31,601 nt of DNA from Branchiostoma floridae (Eukaryota > Chordata > Leptocardii > Amphioxiformes > Branchiostomatidae): positions 799,003 through 830,603 of the forward strand of contig NC_049982.1 in assembly GCF_000003815.2 (NCBI RefSeq), in the 5' to 3' direction. Positions 1 through 9,079 of the stretch are shown here, piece by piece. A program made the translations under genes and the position numbers. The notes under the pieces were generated by a model that was not told the DNA's origin, made no database searches, and saw only the letters and a list, made by a program, of their open reading frames with translations. How positions within the stretch are numbered: the stretch's first letter is position 1; every line of letters starts with the position of its first letter.

Positions 1-356
1 AGGGCTTAGGCCTTTTTGTTTTTATTCATTTATTCATCTATTGACTTCTTAGACAACTGGGTAGAAGCATATTTTATTTAGAAATACACCTTCTACGATC
101 AAGAACAAAAAGAGTCCACCAAATCCCATCCTTATCTCCCCACGTTTACAGACAGGAAGAAAGATACCAGTGTACCACACTTGTATCACTTTAACTACAC
201 TTGTTCACTTATAATACAGGAATGAATGCCTTGTTAGTTGTGATTCAACGTTTTGTCACTAGTTCAAATCTTGTTACGGCGTTTATTCCGCCATCTCATT
301 ATTTTTGCACTCTGCATACGATGTCATCCATAAGATTTACTTGCTGTGGCCTAACG
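1..356 (-). mobile_element. Partial MITE, copy A of a family also at 20333-20805
   Basis: The stretch from about 160 to 356 is the reverse complement of 20333-20560: both share the block with GATACCAGTGTACCACAC, a CCTTGTTAGTTGTGAT block and the terminal segment around GATGTCATCCATAA followed by ACTTGCTGTGGCCTAA. The outer end near 356 is the terminal inverted repeat; the other end is outside the window or lost. No transposase is visible, so it is a non-autonomous element. It ends about a dozen bases before exon 1 of the acidic-protein gene. Confidence 0.65.
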
Positions 357-367
357 CACCATAACAG

Positions 368-473
368 GTGGAGGAGTTAGAGAGGGAACAGGAGGAGGTA
401 AGGGAGGCGGAGGATGAACTGCTTCACGAGATGGACGAAGTGGAGCAGCAGCGGGAGGAGGAGGCTGGGGAAG
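368..473 (+). CDS. Acidic-protein gene, exon 1 in window (phase 0 in, 1 out)
   Basis: Acceptor ATAACAG at 361-367 and donor GAAG|GTGAGA at 473/474. It encodes 35 residues beginning VEELEREQEEVREAEDEL and ending REEEAGE, almost all charged and helix-forming. The last codon is completed by exon 2 to Gly. The exon ends on the same E-G-at-donor pattern as exons 2 and 6, suggesting these exons arose from one another. Confidence 0.65.
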
Positions 474-3400
474 GTGAGAACGGTTTATAGTGCATTTTTC
501 TAAATGTGTGTTTGACACTGTTGACATGATCTCGATGGTAACGGTGTATACACAATTCAAACATCAGCCAGAGGTGCAGGCTGGGGAAGGAGGTGAAAAT
601 CACTGAGATGGATTTCTTTTCTATCTTTCTTTTTTTTCGCACAGTTTAAGATCAATCGTAAGGTATAGTTTCAGGAAATGTAAATAGAAAGTACTTGGGT
701 AAGATCCTTAATATCTTGTCATAGCATGTCCAACATAAGCAAGAGATTATCAATACCGGAATTGCCGTTGCATTGTCTTAACAAGCCGCTAGGGAGGCCC
801 AAATTTAATCTTTTCAATGTCGTATGAAGACATACCAACGTACCAAATGGCTAGTATAATCAATCCATCTCGAGTCAATAACACATACAAACTCACTTAC
901 GCTTCAAAAACATTACATTCTTAGCGACGGTCATGATAACAGATAGATAACAACTGAATGTATACCTACCATAGGTATGGACGCGCTGGAGACTGAGGAT
1001 GAAGATGATGATGAATTTGTGGCGGATGAACGGGAGGTTGTAGAGGAGGAGCTGGACCAGGTGGCACAGGAGGAACAGGACGCCATGCGGGAACTGGAGG
1101 AGGTGAGAGAGCAGGAGAGGCAGAACCCGGAGGCCGCTGACCAGCTGAAGGAGACTGAGGGGGAACTGGAGAAGGAAGTAGAAGAGCTGGAGGAGGTGCA
1201 GCGAGAACTCGAGAATGAGCTTGAGGAAATGGAGGAGAGACGTGGGGCAAGAGGCGAGGGCGATGATGAAGGTACGGGCGCAAAACACTTCGCTCGATGA
1301 TATGTATAGTAATTCCATAGCTTTTTGAGACCGCACGTATGGACAGTGTTTTATGCCATGCTAAGTTCTTACGCCATTTTAAGCCTCCTTCACAGACTCA
1401 TAGCTTGACTGCTTTTATTTTATGGGGAGGGGGGGGGGGCGCTGGTCGGCGATTTTGAGCGATGGCTAAGGTTTTCTCATGTCGGGAAAAGGAGATTGCC
1501 GTAGAAGTACCTTTCTGAGGCAAACTCCCTTTCCCGGCATTAGAGAACTTCAGGCTTAGGTCCCAATTGCACCGGTACCCGTCAGGGATGTAGCCGGAGC
1601 CCGACCGGAGCTACATCCCTGACGGGCACCTAAGGGGCACGCCCGAACGTACCCCCTCCCCCCCCAAAAAAATCCTTAGCCAGCAGTGAAAATCGCCAAC
1701 CAACCCCCCCTTCCATAAAATAAAAGCCAGCCCCGCGAGAAGTCTGCAAAGGAGGCCACGCCAGTTGACGCTGGCTACCAAATGACAAATGACAATATCC
1801 TCTACACCTTATGATCCGCAGGCGAGGAGGAGCAGTGCCCGATGGAGATCCTGCGGCCGTGCGTGGCTCAGTTCGTGACGTCAGTAGGCGGCGGTACCCG
1901 CTGGTGCGACGCGCTGGACGCTCACCTGGTCTGTCTTCAGGACGCCGTGAGAGACTGCACCATCACTCGTGAGTACCAGCCTGTTTGTTTGTTTGTTTGT
2001 TTGTTTATTAATCACTGGTGCGACGCGCTGGACGCGCACCTGGTCTGCCTGCAGGAGGCCGTGGGAGACTGCACCATCACTCGTGAGTACCAGCTTGTTT
2101 TTTTGTTTGTTTGTTTATTAATCACTGGTGTGACGCGCTGGATGCGCACCTGGTCTGCCTGCAGGAGGCCGTGAGAGACTGCACCATCACTCGTGAGTAC
2201 CGGCCTGTTTGTTTGTTTGTTTGTTTGTTTGTTTATTAATCACTGGTGTGACGCGCTGGACGCGCACCTGGTCTGCCTACAGGACGCTGTGAGAGACTGC
2301 ACCATCACTCGTGAGTACCGGCCTGTTTGTTTGTTTGTTTGTTTGTTTGTTTATTAATCACTGGTGTGACGCGCTGGACGCGCACCTAGTCTGCCTACAG
2401 GACGCCGTGAGAGACTGCACCATCACTCGTGAGTACCGGCCTGTTTGTTTGTTTGTTTATTAATCACTGGTGTGACGCGCTGGACGCGCACCTGGTCTGT
2501 CTACAGGACGCCGTGAGAGACTGCACCATCACTCGTGAGTACCGGCCTGTTTGTTTGTTTGTTTGTTTATTAATCACTGGTGCGACGCGCTGGACGCGCA
2601 CCTGGTCTGCCTGCAGGACGCCGTGAGAGACTGCACCATCACCCGTGAGTACCAGCCTGTGTCACAATGGACCGATCCCAAAGCCCCGCCCCCTGTTCGA
2701 TAATGGTTCTACTTCGAACACCTCCGTCAAAATCAGCTAGCTAGAGGGACAGAACTGGCCGCCGCCGGTATTTAGCTGATAGATACCCACTGACTTCTTT
2801 CTAGATTTTTGGCCAACAAAGTAATGCTATCCTGGTTCGAGATTACTTTCCATTTTTCACTTTCACTTTCTCGATATCAGTTTAATTTTTTCACTTTCAC
2901 TTCCACCCTCCCACAGCAAACATCGAGGCAGATATGCGACAGCTAGCTGGTTCGAGATAATTTTTTTTGTCATTTTTCACTTTCGCTTTCTCGATTTCAG
3001 TTTCAAATTTCACTTTTACTCACACTCCCACAGCAAACATCGAGGCGTACCACGTGGGCTTCATGGGCATGACGACGGCGTACGTCCAGTCCGACCTGTG
3101 CCCCGCCAGCACCTTCGACAACGTGGAGGACGATCCCATCTTTGACCAGATCATGGATGAAGATGAGGAAGAAGCAGAAGAAGAAGAGGATGGGGAAGAT
3201 TTAGAGGAAAGGTACGAGAAGGATGATTCAGACGAGAAATCCATTTGCTTAAGGTTAGCCTGGAGTGTAGCCTGGTTCGCTTTAGCCCGCTCCAACCGAC
3301 CGGTAGCGACCTTCGGGAGCGGACTCAAGCGAACAAGGCTGGACTCCAGGCTACTAATTGGGGTTGTATCTCATTGGACTTGTGGTACCGGTGCAGCACA

Positions 3401-5734
3401 GCGGGGCTCGTTCACTGCGGCGCGGTTCTGTTATTTTCGCCAACTTTTCCTTGCAACCACACTGACGTGCAGCACTTAACATTGCGTTTCTAGACTTAAA
3501 GTTTAAAAGCCTTTCAAGGTTATTTATAACATATTTATAATTCATTATATGTTACTTATGTGAACGAACCCCGCAGTACCGCACCAGTAAAGTAGAAGCC
3601 GCTTAATTGCACGGCCTACTTGCCAGTGAATTTTGTGCAATTATCCGGCTGGTGCAATAATGCAAAGTTATCTAGCTGGACCGCACCGGTTTGGGAATTT
3701 GGGATTCCGTGCAGTTAACAGAAGTGTGCGTTAAACCGTTGTGCAATTAGCTGGATTCTACTGTATATTGTTATTTAATATCTGTTATCGCCACGTGGTG
3801 TTTTCTCTCCCCGTAGGTGTTGCTTTTTGCTTTGCAAAACTGGTTTTAAAATGTGCGAATAAATAAAGGAAATGTCAAATGTCACAGCTACCAGGGAGAG
3901 GGTTTTCCCGAAGACGATGATGATTACGTCATCTCGGAGGAAGAGGAGAGGAGAGAGGAGGATATGTTAGAAGAGGACTACCCGCAAGGTGGCGCTTTTA
4001 CAGAAGACTGGCTGTGGAATGACCAGTATACCACCCCGGTACCGACTCCGACCGTGCCGGATTACTACGACTTGCCAGACTACGACCAGGTGCGTAACAG
4101 TTAGTCTGTGTAACGCAAACTCCGCTATCCGGAGCTGGTAGGTTCCTCCCCGTGCGGCTATGTAGGACGGGCCTGAGAGGCGCGATTAAATCAGGCTATG
4201 TAACGGTAGCGTACATAGTCCAGTGGTTAGCGGCCTTGCTTCTGAAGCCGTGAGTTCTATTCCGACTGTGTTGCTCACCCGACATGCATGCTACCTGAAA
4301 GGGTTGCAGTCCTTAAGACTGGACGTTAAGCGTTGGTCCACCGTTCATTGTGCTTGTCGAAACAAGCTAGGAGAACTTTCTCAGTACAATAAACCTGTAA
4401 ATGCTGCAGTAATTGAACATAACGTCTGTTTTCAGTTTTCTGTCACGACCAGTGATTTAACAGCGTTTCAGTGAGCTAAACTGGATTGATATTATCATTA
4501 TGACGACCTAAACTTTGTTGGGACTTTTATATCCAGATATATCACTTTCTCTTTTTGATATCACTTTCATTTTCACTTTTAACTAGGAAGGTGACTACGA
4601 CGTAGGCGACATGTTTGAGGAGGAGATGGAAGAAGCAGTGGAGGAGGAGGAGATTGTGGAGGAGGAGGCGGTTCTGGAGGATGAGGAGGTGTTTGAGGAG
4701 GAGATGGCCATGGAGGAAGCGGAGGAGGAGGAGATTGTTGAGGAGGCAGGAGAAGACCTCCAGGAGGCTGAGCAGGAACTTGAAGAGGCGCTGGAGAACA
4801 GGGCAGAAGGTGAGAACCTGGGTAACTTGGCAGTGGGGTTCGAGGAATGCTTAACTGAACATAAGGCTTTTGGCCTAACGGTTTAATTTAACCATGTCAA
4901 ATGGCTTTGAGCCTTTTGGCGTAACAGTCTAGCGTCTGGGGTTGTGATCTGGCGGCCCGGATTCGGTGCGGGTTGGAATCCCGGGAGTCAGGATATTGTT
5001 TCTTTCTGTTCCTTCTCGTTTCTTACACCTGATTCACGATTTTCAAACATGGGCGAAGGTTACCTCTGTCTATTTCATAAGAAAGGGAGTTTCACTGCTC
5101 CCAGTTCCTGGCATGGGTCTAAATCAAGATAAACGCCGCTGCTTCCCGAATTCTGCGACATGTGCTATCGCCCTGTTGTACTAGAGTAACTAGACTATAT
5201 GTGATCTAAAATTCGTACCGTCTGCTGCGTCGGACAAGTCATAAGAACAATAGGGAAAAATTAGCCTCTACCAGACTCAGTGGATCGGTGGTCTAATAGT
5301 AGAAATTAGTAGAGTCAAAAGTACGCTAGGGGAGTCAGTCGGCCAGAGCAATCCACCAGGCCGGCAAACACTCCAAACAGGACTAGGCCAATTAACTCCT
5401 ACTAGATTTTTATTCCTAACGGGCCCTATATTTCTATTTGGCCAGATGGGTGTCTGGTAGAGACTAGGAAAAAATACAGTGATTGCATATTTCTCCAAAG
5501 TACTAGTAATCAGTTTCATCAACGTACTGACGGATATTTTTCTTTTTCTTTCCTCTTCCTCCCATCACCGAATCTCCCTACCCAGAATCGCAAAGGAATC
5601 GCGAGGAGATGGAGAGGAACATCGGGAGACGCGTCCAGGACAGCCGGGCCCGGGCAGGGGGTCAGCGGGCTACCGTGGCGAGCGGGGCCGTCGTCCTCAC
5701 CCTGATCATGGCTTTGGCTCTGTGGCTGCTGTAG
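368..5734 (+). CDS. Glu-rich acidic protein with a six-cysteine segment and hydrophobic C-terminus (3' part, seven exons)
   Basis: This is the 3' part of a multi-exon gene whose start lies upstream of the window. Exons 368-473, 975-1271, 1822-1968, 3034-3211 (or -3253), 3888-4089, 4587-4809 and 5586-5734 join without any frame conflict and give about 430-446 residues. Exons 1, 2 and 6 are dominated by Glu with regular Leu/Ala spacing, which suggests a coiled coil or charged single helix. Exons 3-4 carry six cysteines (QCP, PCVAQF, RWCDAL, LVCLQ, DCTI, DLCP) around LDAHLVCLQDAVRDC, like a small disulfide-bonded extracellular helical domain. Exon 5 is acidic with many Tyr and Pro. The last exon ends in GAVVLTLIMALALWLL and a stop, as in a GPI-attachment signal or a short membrane anchor. 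Cysteines plus this tail suggest a secreted, surface-attached protein, but no signal peptide is in view. I do not recognise the family. No AATAAA was seen in the first kilobase after the stop. Confidence 0.72.
975..1271 (+). CDS. Acidic-protein gene, exon 2 (phase 1-1)
   Basis: The exon is 297 bases (99 codons), with acceptor CATAG at 970-974 and donor GAAG|GTACGG at 1271/1272. It opens MDALETEDEDDDEF, then runs through EELDQVAQEEQDAMRELEEV and similar Glu/Leu segments to EGDDEG. The spacing of Leu, Val and Met every 3-4 residues in a Glu background fits a coiled coil. The long open frame on the opposite strand here is a by-product of the GAG-rich codons. Confidence 0.72.
1408..1730. mobile_element. 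Inverted-repeat (MITE-like) element with central hairpin, in intron 2 of the acidic gene
   Basis: The outer arms are inverted copies: TTTTATTTTATGG plus a G-run and GGCGATTTT...TGGCTAAGG near 1411-1472 match CCTTAGCC...AAAATCGCC plus a C-run and CCATAAAATAAAA near 1673-1725. In the middle, 1578-1594 and 1610-1626 are a perfect 17-base inverted repeat (CCCGTCAGGGATGTAGC) around a 15-base loop. A related sequence lies at 30318-30480. No coding capacity. Confidence 0.62.
1822..1968 (+). CDS. Acidic-protein gene, exon 3: cysteine segment (phase 1-1)
   Basis: The exon has 147 bases (49 codons), acceptor CCGCAG ending at 1821 and donor ACTC|GTGAGT at 1968/1969. It encodes GEEEQCPMEILRPCVAQF, then RWCDALDAHLVCLQDAVRDC and TIT. 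Five cysteines lie in a short, probably helical domain, with a sixth in exon 4. The 3' two-thirds of the exon starts the sevenfold tandem array that fills the next ~690 bases. A donor in array copy 2 (GT at 2083) would extend the exon by 114 bases in frame, adding three more cysteines. Confidence 0.72.
1901..2660 (+). repeat. Sevenfold tandem array of the 3' half of exon 3 plus its donor
   Basis: Copies begin with CTGGTGYGACGCGCTGGA at 1901, 2015, 2125, 2243, 2361, 2467 and 2577 (periods 114, 110, 118, 118, 106, 110). Each carries the coding segment for CDALDAHLVCLQ, a donor ACYC|GTGAGTACC (GT at 1969, 2083, 2193, 2311, 2429, 2535, 2645) and, except after the last copy, a (GTTT)n tract and TTATTAATCA. 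Only the first copy has the exon's 5' part and a proper acceptor. Period differences come mainly from the tetranucleotide tract and break the frame after copy 2, so most copies are probably intronic. Confidence 0.9.
2832..3060 (+). repeat. Tandem duplication of the exon 4 acceptor region
   Basis: A unit of about 116 bases is present twice: CTGGTTCGAGAT, a CACTTT-rich pyrimidine tract, then CCCACAG|CAAACATCGAGGC. The first copy (acceptor AG at 2915-2916) continues as GAGGCAGATATG and runs into an in-frame TAA. The second (AG at 3032-3033) continues as real coding sequence. The first is a decoy 3' splice site. Confidence 0.8.
3034..3211 (+). CDS. Acidic-protein gene, exon 4 (phase 1 in, 2 out; alternative end 3253)
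   Basis: The exon begins after CCCACAG and encodes PNIEAYHVGFMGMTTAY, then VQSDLCPASTFDNVEDD and an acidic run ending EDLEE. The cysteine in SDLCP completes the six-cysteine set begun in exon 3. Two donors give the same phase: GAAAG|GTACGA at 3211/3212 (better consensus) and TTAAG|GTTAGC at 3253/3254, which would add 14 residues with a seventh cysteine. A hairpin element starts directly after the second. Confidence 0.65.
3256..3353. repeat. Imperfect hairpin repeat, ~38-bp arms
   Basis: The left arm TAGCCTGGAGTGTAGCCTGG... and the right arm ending CTGGACTCCAGGCTA are inverted copies with a few mismatches around a ~24-base loop. It lies in the intron after exon 4 and touches the alternative donor at 3254. 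Confidence 0.65.
3592..3765. mobile_element. Short TIR element (family X), copy 1
   Basis: Termini AGTAGAAGCCGCTTAATTGCAC and the reverse complement of GTGCAATTAGCTGGATTCTAC form an inverted repeat of about 22 bases. The interior (TTTGCCAGTG, GTGCAATTATCCG, GATTCCGTGCA, TTAACAGA) recurs at 14826-16185 and 18850-19018. It is non-coding. Confidence 0.68.
3888..4089 (+). CDS. Acidic-protein gene, exon 5 (phase 2 in, 0 out)
   Basis: Acceptor GTCACAG (AG at 3886-3887) and donor GACCAG|GTGCGT at 4089/4090. After the split Ser codon it encodes YQGEGFPEDDDDYVISEEEE, then acidic sequence, WLWNDQYTTPVPTPTVP and DYYDLPDYDQ. It is acidic with a Thr/Pro stretch and clustered tyrosines. The phase matches exon 4 with either of its donors. 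Confidence 0.7.
4205..4475 (+). mobile_element. Degenerate tRNA-derived SINE-like copy
   Basis: TAGTCCAGTGGTTAGCGG (box A-like) is followed about 30 bases later by GAGTTCTATTCCG (weak box B-like), then a non-tRNA body. A clean cloverleaf is not available and the box B consensus is damaged, so I read it as an old SINE rather than a tRNA gene. Confidence 0.42.
4587..4809 (+). CDS. Acidic-protein gene, exon 6: Glu-rich (phase 0 in, 1 out)
   Basis: Acceptor AACTAG (AG at 4585-4586) after a CACTTT-rich tract; donor GCAGAAG|GTGAGA at 4809/4810. It encodes EGDYDVGDMFEEEMEEAVEE, a run of about 35 residues that is mostly Glu with interspersed Val, Met and Ala, then EDLQEAEQELEEALENRAE. Its tail resembles the ends of exons 1 and 2. 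The second long open frame here (Arg-rich) is a shifted reading of GAG/AGG repeats. Confidence 0.72.
4920..5135 (+). mobile_element. Possible tRNA-like SINE remnant
   Basis: TCTAGCGTCTGGGGTTGTGA followed by GGGTTGGAATCCCGG resembles a degraded A-box and B-box pair, followed by unrelated sequence. There is no second copy in this window. Confidence 0.25.
5250..5480. mobile_element. MITE-like inverted repeat in the last intron of the acidic gene
   Basis: GGAAAAATTAGCCTCTACCAGACTC near 5252 and GTGTCTGGTAGAGACTAGGAAAAAATA near 5450 are imperfect inverted copies. The interior has additional partial symmetry. It is non-coding. Confidence 0.45.
5586..5734 (+). CDS. Acidic-protein gene, terminal exon with hydrophobic tail
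   Basis: After acceptor CTACCCAG (AG at 5584-5585), phase 1 gives ESQRNREEMERNIGRRVQ, DSRARAGGQRATVASG and AVVLTLIMALALWLL, then TAG at 5732-5734. The Arg-rich stretch contrasts with the acidic body. The 15-residue hydrophobic end after small residues (ASG) and with nothing behind it fits a GPI-attachment signal; a tail anchor is the alternative. A longer open frame overlaps in another phase but has no phase-compatible splice and no such tail. Confidence 0.75.
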
Positions 5735-5842
5735 AAAGTACCTTGGAATGAGCAATCATCAAATCATGCTGTACCCAAGAACACCCCTCCTTTACCCCGA
5801 ACGTGCATTCACCGAGCTTGCAATGTCTTCAAGCAGATATTA

Positions 5843-6420
5843 CGAGGGGCGTGCAATTAGTAATGGTCATGACCCATTTCCCATAGAAGGAGATTAATGA
5901 AACTTGGCACAGTTATTAGTCTTTCTCTTCATAGGAATCACCCAGAGTTATGCATTTCTCCCATCGTTTGATGCAGCTCTGGACACCGATTTTGTAGGAC
6001 ACCCCAGGTTGGTCCTCCAACTGATGCCTCATCAATGGCACAAGAGGGACGACCAGGTCTGGGAGCTGTTTCCACAGACTTCCAGCCACGTTTGAATTCA
6101 GGATGCCAGCGTTTTACAAGGTCATATGATGGGGCATCATCAGCATAAGTTTCATTTATTTCATCAAAAGTCTTCTTTGGTGTTCGTCCTTTCAAATACA
6201 AAAACCGGATCACTGCGCGACACTCAACTGGTTCCATTTCACACCTGGTCCATTTCGCACCTGACTAAGTTCAAACACCAGTAAATCAGAAACCACAATT
6301 AGTTCAGAGCTGTCTTTTGCAACATAACCCATAGAGATATGAATTATTACACATACAAAATTTTATTTAGATCAGACAACTGGAAGTGGGTCAGGACCAT
6401 TACTTATTGCACGCCCCTCG
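5843..6420 (-). mobile_element. Mariner-family element, internally deleted, flanked by TA
   Basis: The termini CGAGGGGCGTGCAATTAGTA and TACTTATTGCACGCCCCTCG are inverted repeats, each flanked by TA (5841-5842 and 6421-6422), the mariner target site. On the minus strand 5938-6237 encodes the start of a mariner/Mos1-type transposase: MEPVECRAVIRFLYLKG, then DLVKRWHPEFKRGWKSVE and APRPGRPS, the helix-turn-helix and following linker typical of the family. The DD(D/E) catalytic part is gone, so the element is non-autonomous. It lies ~110 bases behind the acidic gene's stop, possibly within its 3' UTR. Confidence 0.82.
5938..6237 (-). pseudogene. Mariner transposase N-terminal fragment
   Basis: Of the 99 codons, roughly the first 70 resemble the DNA-binding region of mariner transposases (FKRGWKSVE, APRPGRPS), including the HTH that binds the terminal repeats. 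The rest is unrelated and the catalytic domain is absent. It cannot make an active enzyme. Confidence 0.7.
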
Positions 6421-6422
6421 TA

Positions 6423-8080
6423 TGTATTCTATAAGACAGAATGGACAAATCCTGAGTCTATGACTAGAATGGCATTTCGTACAGCTAACCATCCCGATAT
6501 ATTCGTTGTTCGCAATTTGCTATGATTTAATTACTAATAATAGCTTACAATTGGCAAACAATTAGACAATAGTTCCAATGTGTTCCTTTGTATGAATTTT
6601 GGTTGATAGCTGAGTGTATTGCACGTTATATTTTACTTGCTTCCGGATTCCGTAAACTGTATATTTTCGGTGTTTTCATTACATCTGCTTGGAGAGAAAT
6701 AGCGTATTTCTTTTTTATGTACAAGGGGTAGATGTGTGTAAGATATATATTTGTTATTAATTGGAATATCGTGATCCCTTTAAAGACTTTGATATTATGC
6801 TATTGTTGCATGCCAATAAGTGTTCTTTTGTGATGGACGCAATGTCACTGTATGAAGTTACCAACACATTCAAGTTATCAGAGCCCTGCTTTAAAAAATT
6901 GAACAGGTTTCGTTGTGGACTTAAAAGGGAATCGAACAGCAAGCGTGTGCACATAGTGTTAACTTAAAATCTAGTAAGCCAAGCTTTCAATTTAGGCCAA
7001 AATGATTTAATTATATGGATGACATCCTCTACGCACCCACAATTGCAGTGCGATAAAAAGTTGTGCTTTTATTATGAAATCTCCGTTGCCAGGATGGTTG
7101 AACAAACAATAAATTCTTCATATTTCTTCTTTCATTCTTTGATTTTGGAATGAAATTTGGCATTATACAACAACAGTATCTGTTTGCCGATTTTTTTCGC
7201 ACAATGCGGCATTTATTCGCTCCTTTTCCAGCTTCTTAGTAACGTTGTTACAATTTATATGGCCAAGAACTAAGAAGAAACTTGATGATGTGCACGTGGA
7301 TGGCTTCCATATAGTCTAGTCAGCGAGGCTTTGTTTTGTTTTTACATTCGGTTACTGTGTCCTCGGTAGTGAAGCTACGTCTGTCGAAGCGAAATGTTTA
7401 TAATTATATACTCAAGCATATCTACTGGTGAGCAATGCTGCTATTTCAATTTAATTACCTGTAAGATCTTTGTTTTACTCTTTGTGTGTTTAGAAGGTTA
7501 GATGTCAGGTATATCTAGTAATAGGTTTTCACACTCCGTTGAATTATAGCGAACGAAGTTGTAACGTTACTTATTAACGTAATGATGTCTCGTAGCAAGC
7601 ATCAGATTAGGATTTCTTCATTTCTTGTATTTGGTGAAAGTTGTCAATATATAAAGCAACGCTTAGCATACATACCGTAGTCTCTTCTGGTCTGTGTTTT
7701 TTTTTTAAATTTCATTTCTTGTAGGGAAATCCAATCAGTTAAAAAAAATAGATTTCTAAGGCAGCCCTGCAACAAATCAATCAACATAAACATAACAATA
7801 ATCACATTACACAAAACGTAAATAATCGAACAAGAGGTTAATAGCTAATCTGATAAGTTAAACATTAACAGCTCAAAATAATTAATTACATAAACTCATC
7901 ACAACCACATGTACAGAAAAAAACAGAACAAAACATAAGCAAACTTTGAAATCAAGCTCATTTGAAAGCAAAATACAATGTACTATGTACTAGGTCATTA
8001 CTTGTCTAGATCAGAAGGATCAGACGTCATTCTGTGTTTTTGTCTGTTTGCTTGTCTCGCTATACCGTCTTCACTCAGCC
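6423..8080. other. Intergenic stretch without recognised genes
   Basis: AT-rich sequence with short open frames lacking coding character. GGATGACATCC at 7018-7028 resembles the terminal motif of the 20333-20805 element, but no partner end was found. Nothing else was recognised. Confidence 0.5.
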
Positions 8081-8255
8081 AATCTCCAAGCAGATCCTAC
8101 GATGGCATAAGATAGTACCAAACTGGCCAAGGAGTGTAGTCAGCCAAGAGGTGTACATTTGCCACGTAGGTAGCCAAACACACTCCTAGGCCGGCTTCAC
8201 TCCTCTGGCAGCTTTTGATACTATCTTATGCTACCGTAGGATCTGCTTGGAGATT
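8081..8255. mobile_element. Hairpin MITE with ~39-bp terminal inverted repeats
   Basis: AATCTCCAAGCAGATCCTAC at 8081 and GTAGGATCTGCTTGGAGATT ending 8255 are exact inverted copies. The match continues inward (GCATAAGATAGTA against TACTATCTTATGC) with two or three mismatches. The element is about 175 bases, non-coding, with a ~95-base spacer. Confidence 0.85.
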
Positions 8256-8453
8256 ACTCCCAGCACCGTAAAGATAGCGGAGAACTCCTGATGGAGCCGA
8301 TTGTACCAGGCTATGGCTGGACTAGAACTGGAAAGGTCTTACGCATGCGGTGGCTAATTGAATACTGTTTATTAGGCCTTTTTGATGCTGTCATGCCACC
8401 GGTAAATCTGCTTTGAGATTAGCCTTGCTCACTGAGGGGTAAAAGTATTCGGT

Positions 8454-8853
8454 TTGAACTGCCTACAGTACCCAATAAACCTAGCTATCGCATGTCCCAC
8501 ATGCATATGCCATAATGACATAGAAAATGAATTTCATTTTGTAATGGATTGTCCGACTTATGAAGAAGACCGTCAAAAGTTATTTCAAAATATTGTATGT
8601 AAGTCCGAAATTGTACTGCCACATGCTAGGTCAGAGGTATTCCATTTGATATTATCATGTCCTGTTCATATATCTGCCTACGTAGGCCAATTTATTTACA
8701 ACTCATTGCAAAAACGAGATAATGCTTTATGATACTCACTAGATTGTTTATACTGTTACATTAGTTGTTAGTTATTTGTATTAGTATATAGTTGTTCACA
8801 TTGCCATACATTGTAACTGTTACAATTGTTGCGCAATAAAGTTCTTCTTCTTC
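8454..8853 (+). mobile_element. 5'-truncated non-LTR retrotransposon (3' end)
   Basis: The frame from 8454 reads CPTCICHNDIENEFHFVMDC and then PTYEEDRQKLFQNI, the Cys/His knuckle found at the C-terminal end of many LINE ORF2 proteins (C-x-x-C...H-F...C). The stop is TGA at 8730-8732. A short 3' UTR follows, ending GCAATAAAGTTCTTCTTCTT, a polyadenylation signal plus a short TTC repeat. Reverse transcriptase and endonuclease domains are missing, as in a typical 5'-truncated insertion. Confidence 0.68.
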
Positions 8854-9079
8854 ATGCTATTACAATGGATATAGAATATGGGGATAAAGGTCAACTGGAG
8901 TTGAACTGGGATTGTTTGTAAAGATGTTTACAGAAAAAAATCCCAAATCGACAAGAAACCAGGAAAGTCTGTTTCTATATTGAATCTAGCTATCAACGAA
9001 CTGATAAAAACATGCAAGCAAAAACACGTAACGCCGACGTAGAATACCAGAACAAAATTTGAATTTCCCGCCACACGTG

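Noticed and set aside
966-1336. Long open frames on the minus strand opposite acidic exon 2 (Pro- and Leu-rich)
   Set aside because: They mirror GAG-rich codons of the real exon; no domain, no splice support.
1901-2660. CRISPR-like or protein-repeat array
   Set aside because: Repeats are contiguous and consist of exon plus intron sequence; the frame is lost after copy 2.
4210-4270. tRNA gene
   Set aside because: The B box is degraded and no acceptor stem pairs; more like a SINE relic.
4615-4854. Arg-rich open frame over exon 6
   Set aside because: A shifted reading of GAG/AGG repeats; the acidic frame matches the phases of both neighbours.
5479-5751. Longer plus-strand frame over the terminal exon of the acidic gene
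   Set aside because: The phase after acceptor 5585 that fits exon 6 gives a different frame, ending in a hydrophobic tail and stop at 5734.
6757-6967. Overlapping open frames on both strands in the intergenic region
   Set aside because: Short, AT-rich, no family motif, no splice or promoter context.
7018-7330. Possible further MITE starting with GGATGACATCC
   Set aside because: A matching inverted end could not be found.
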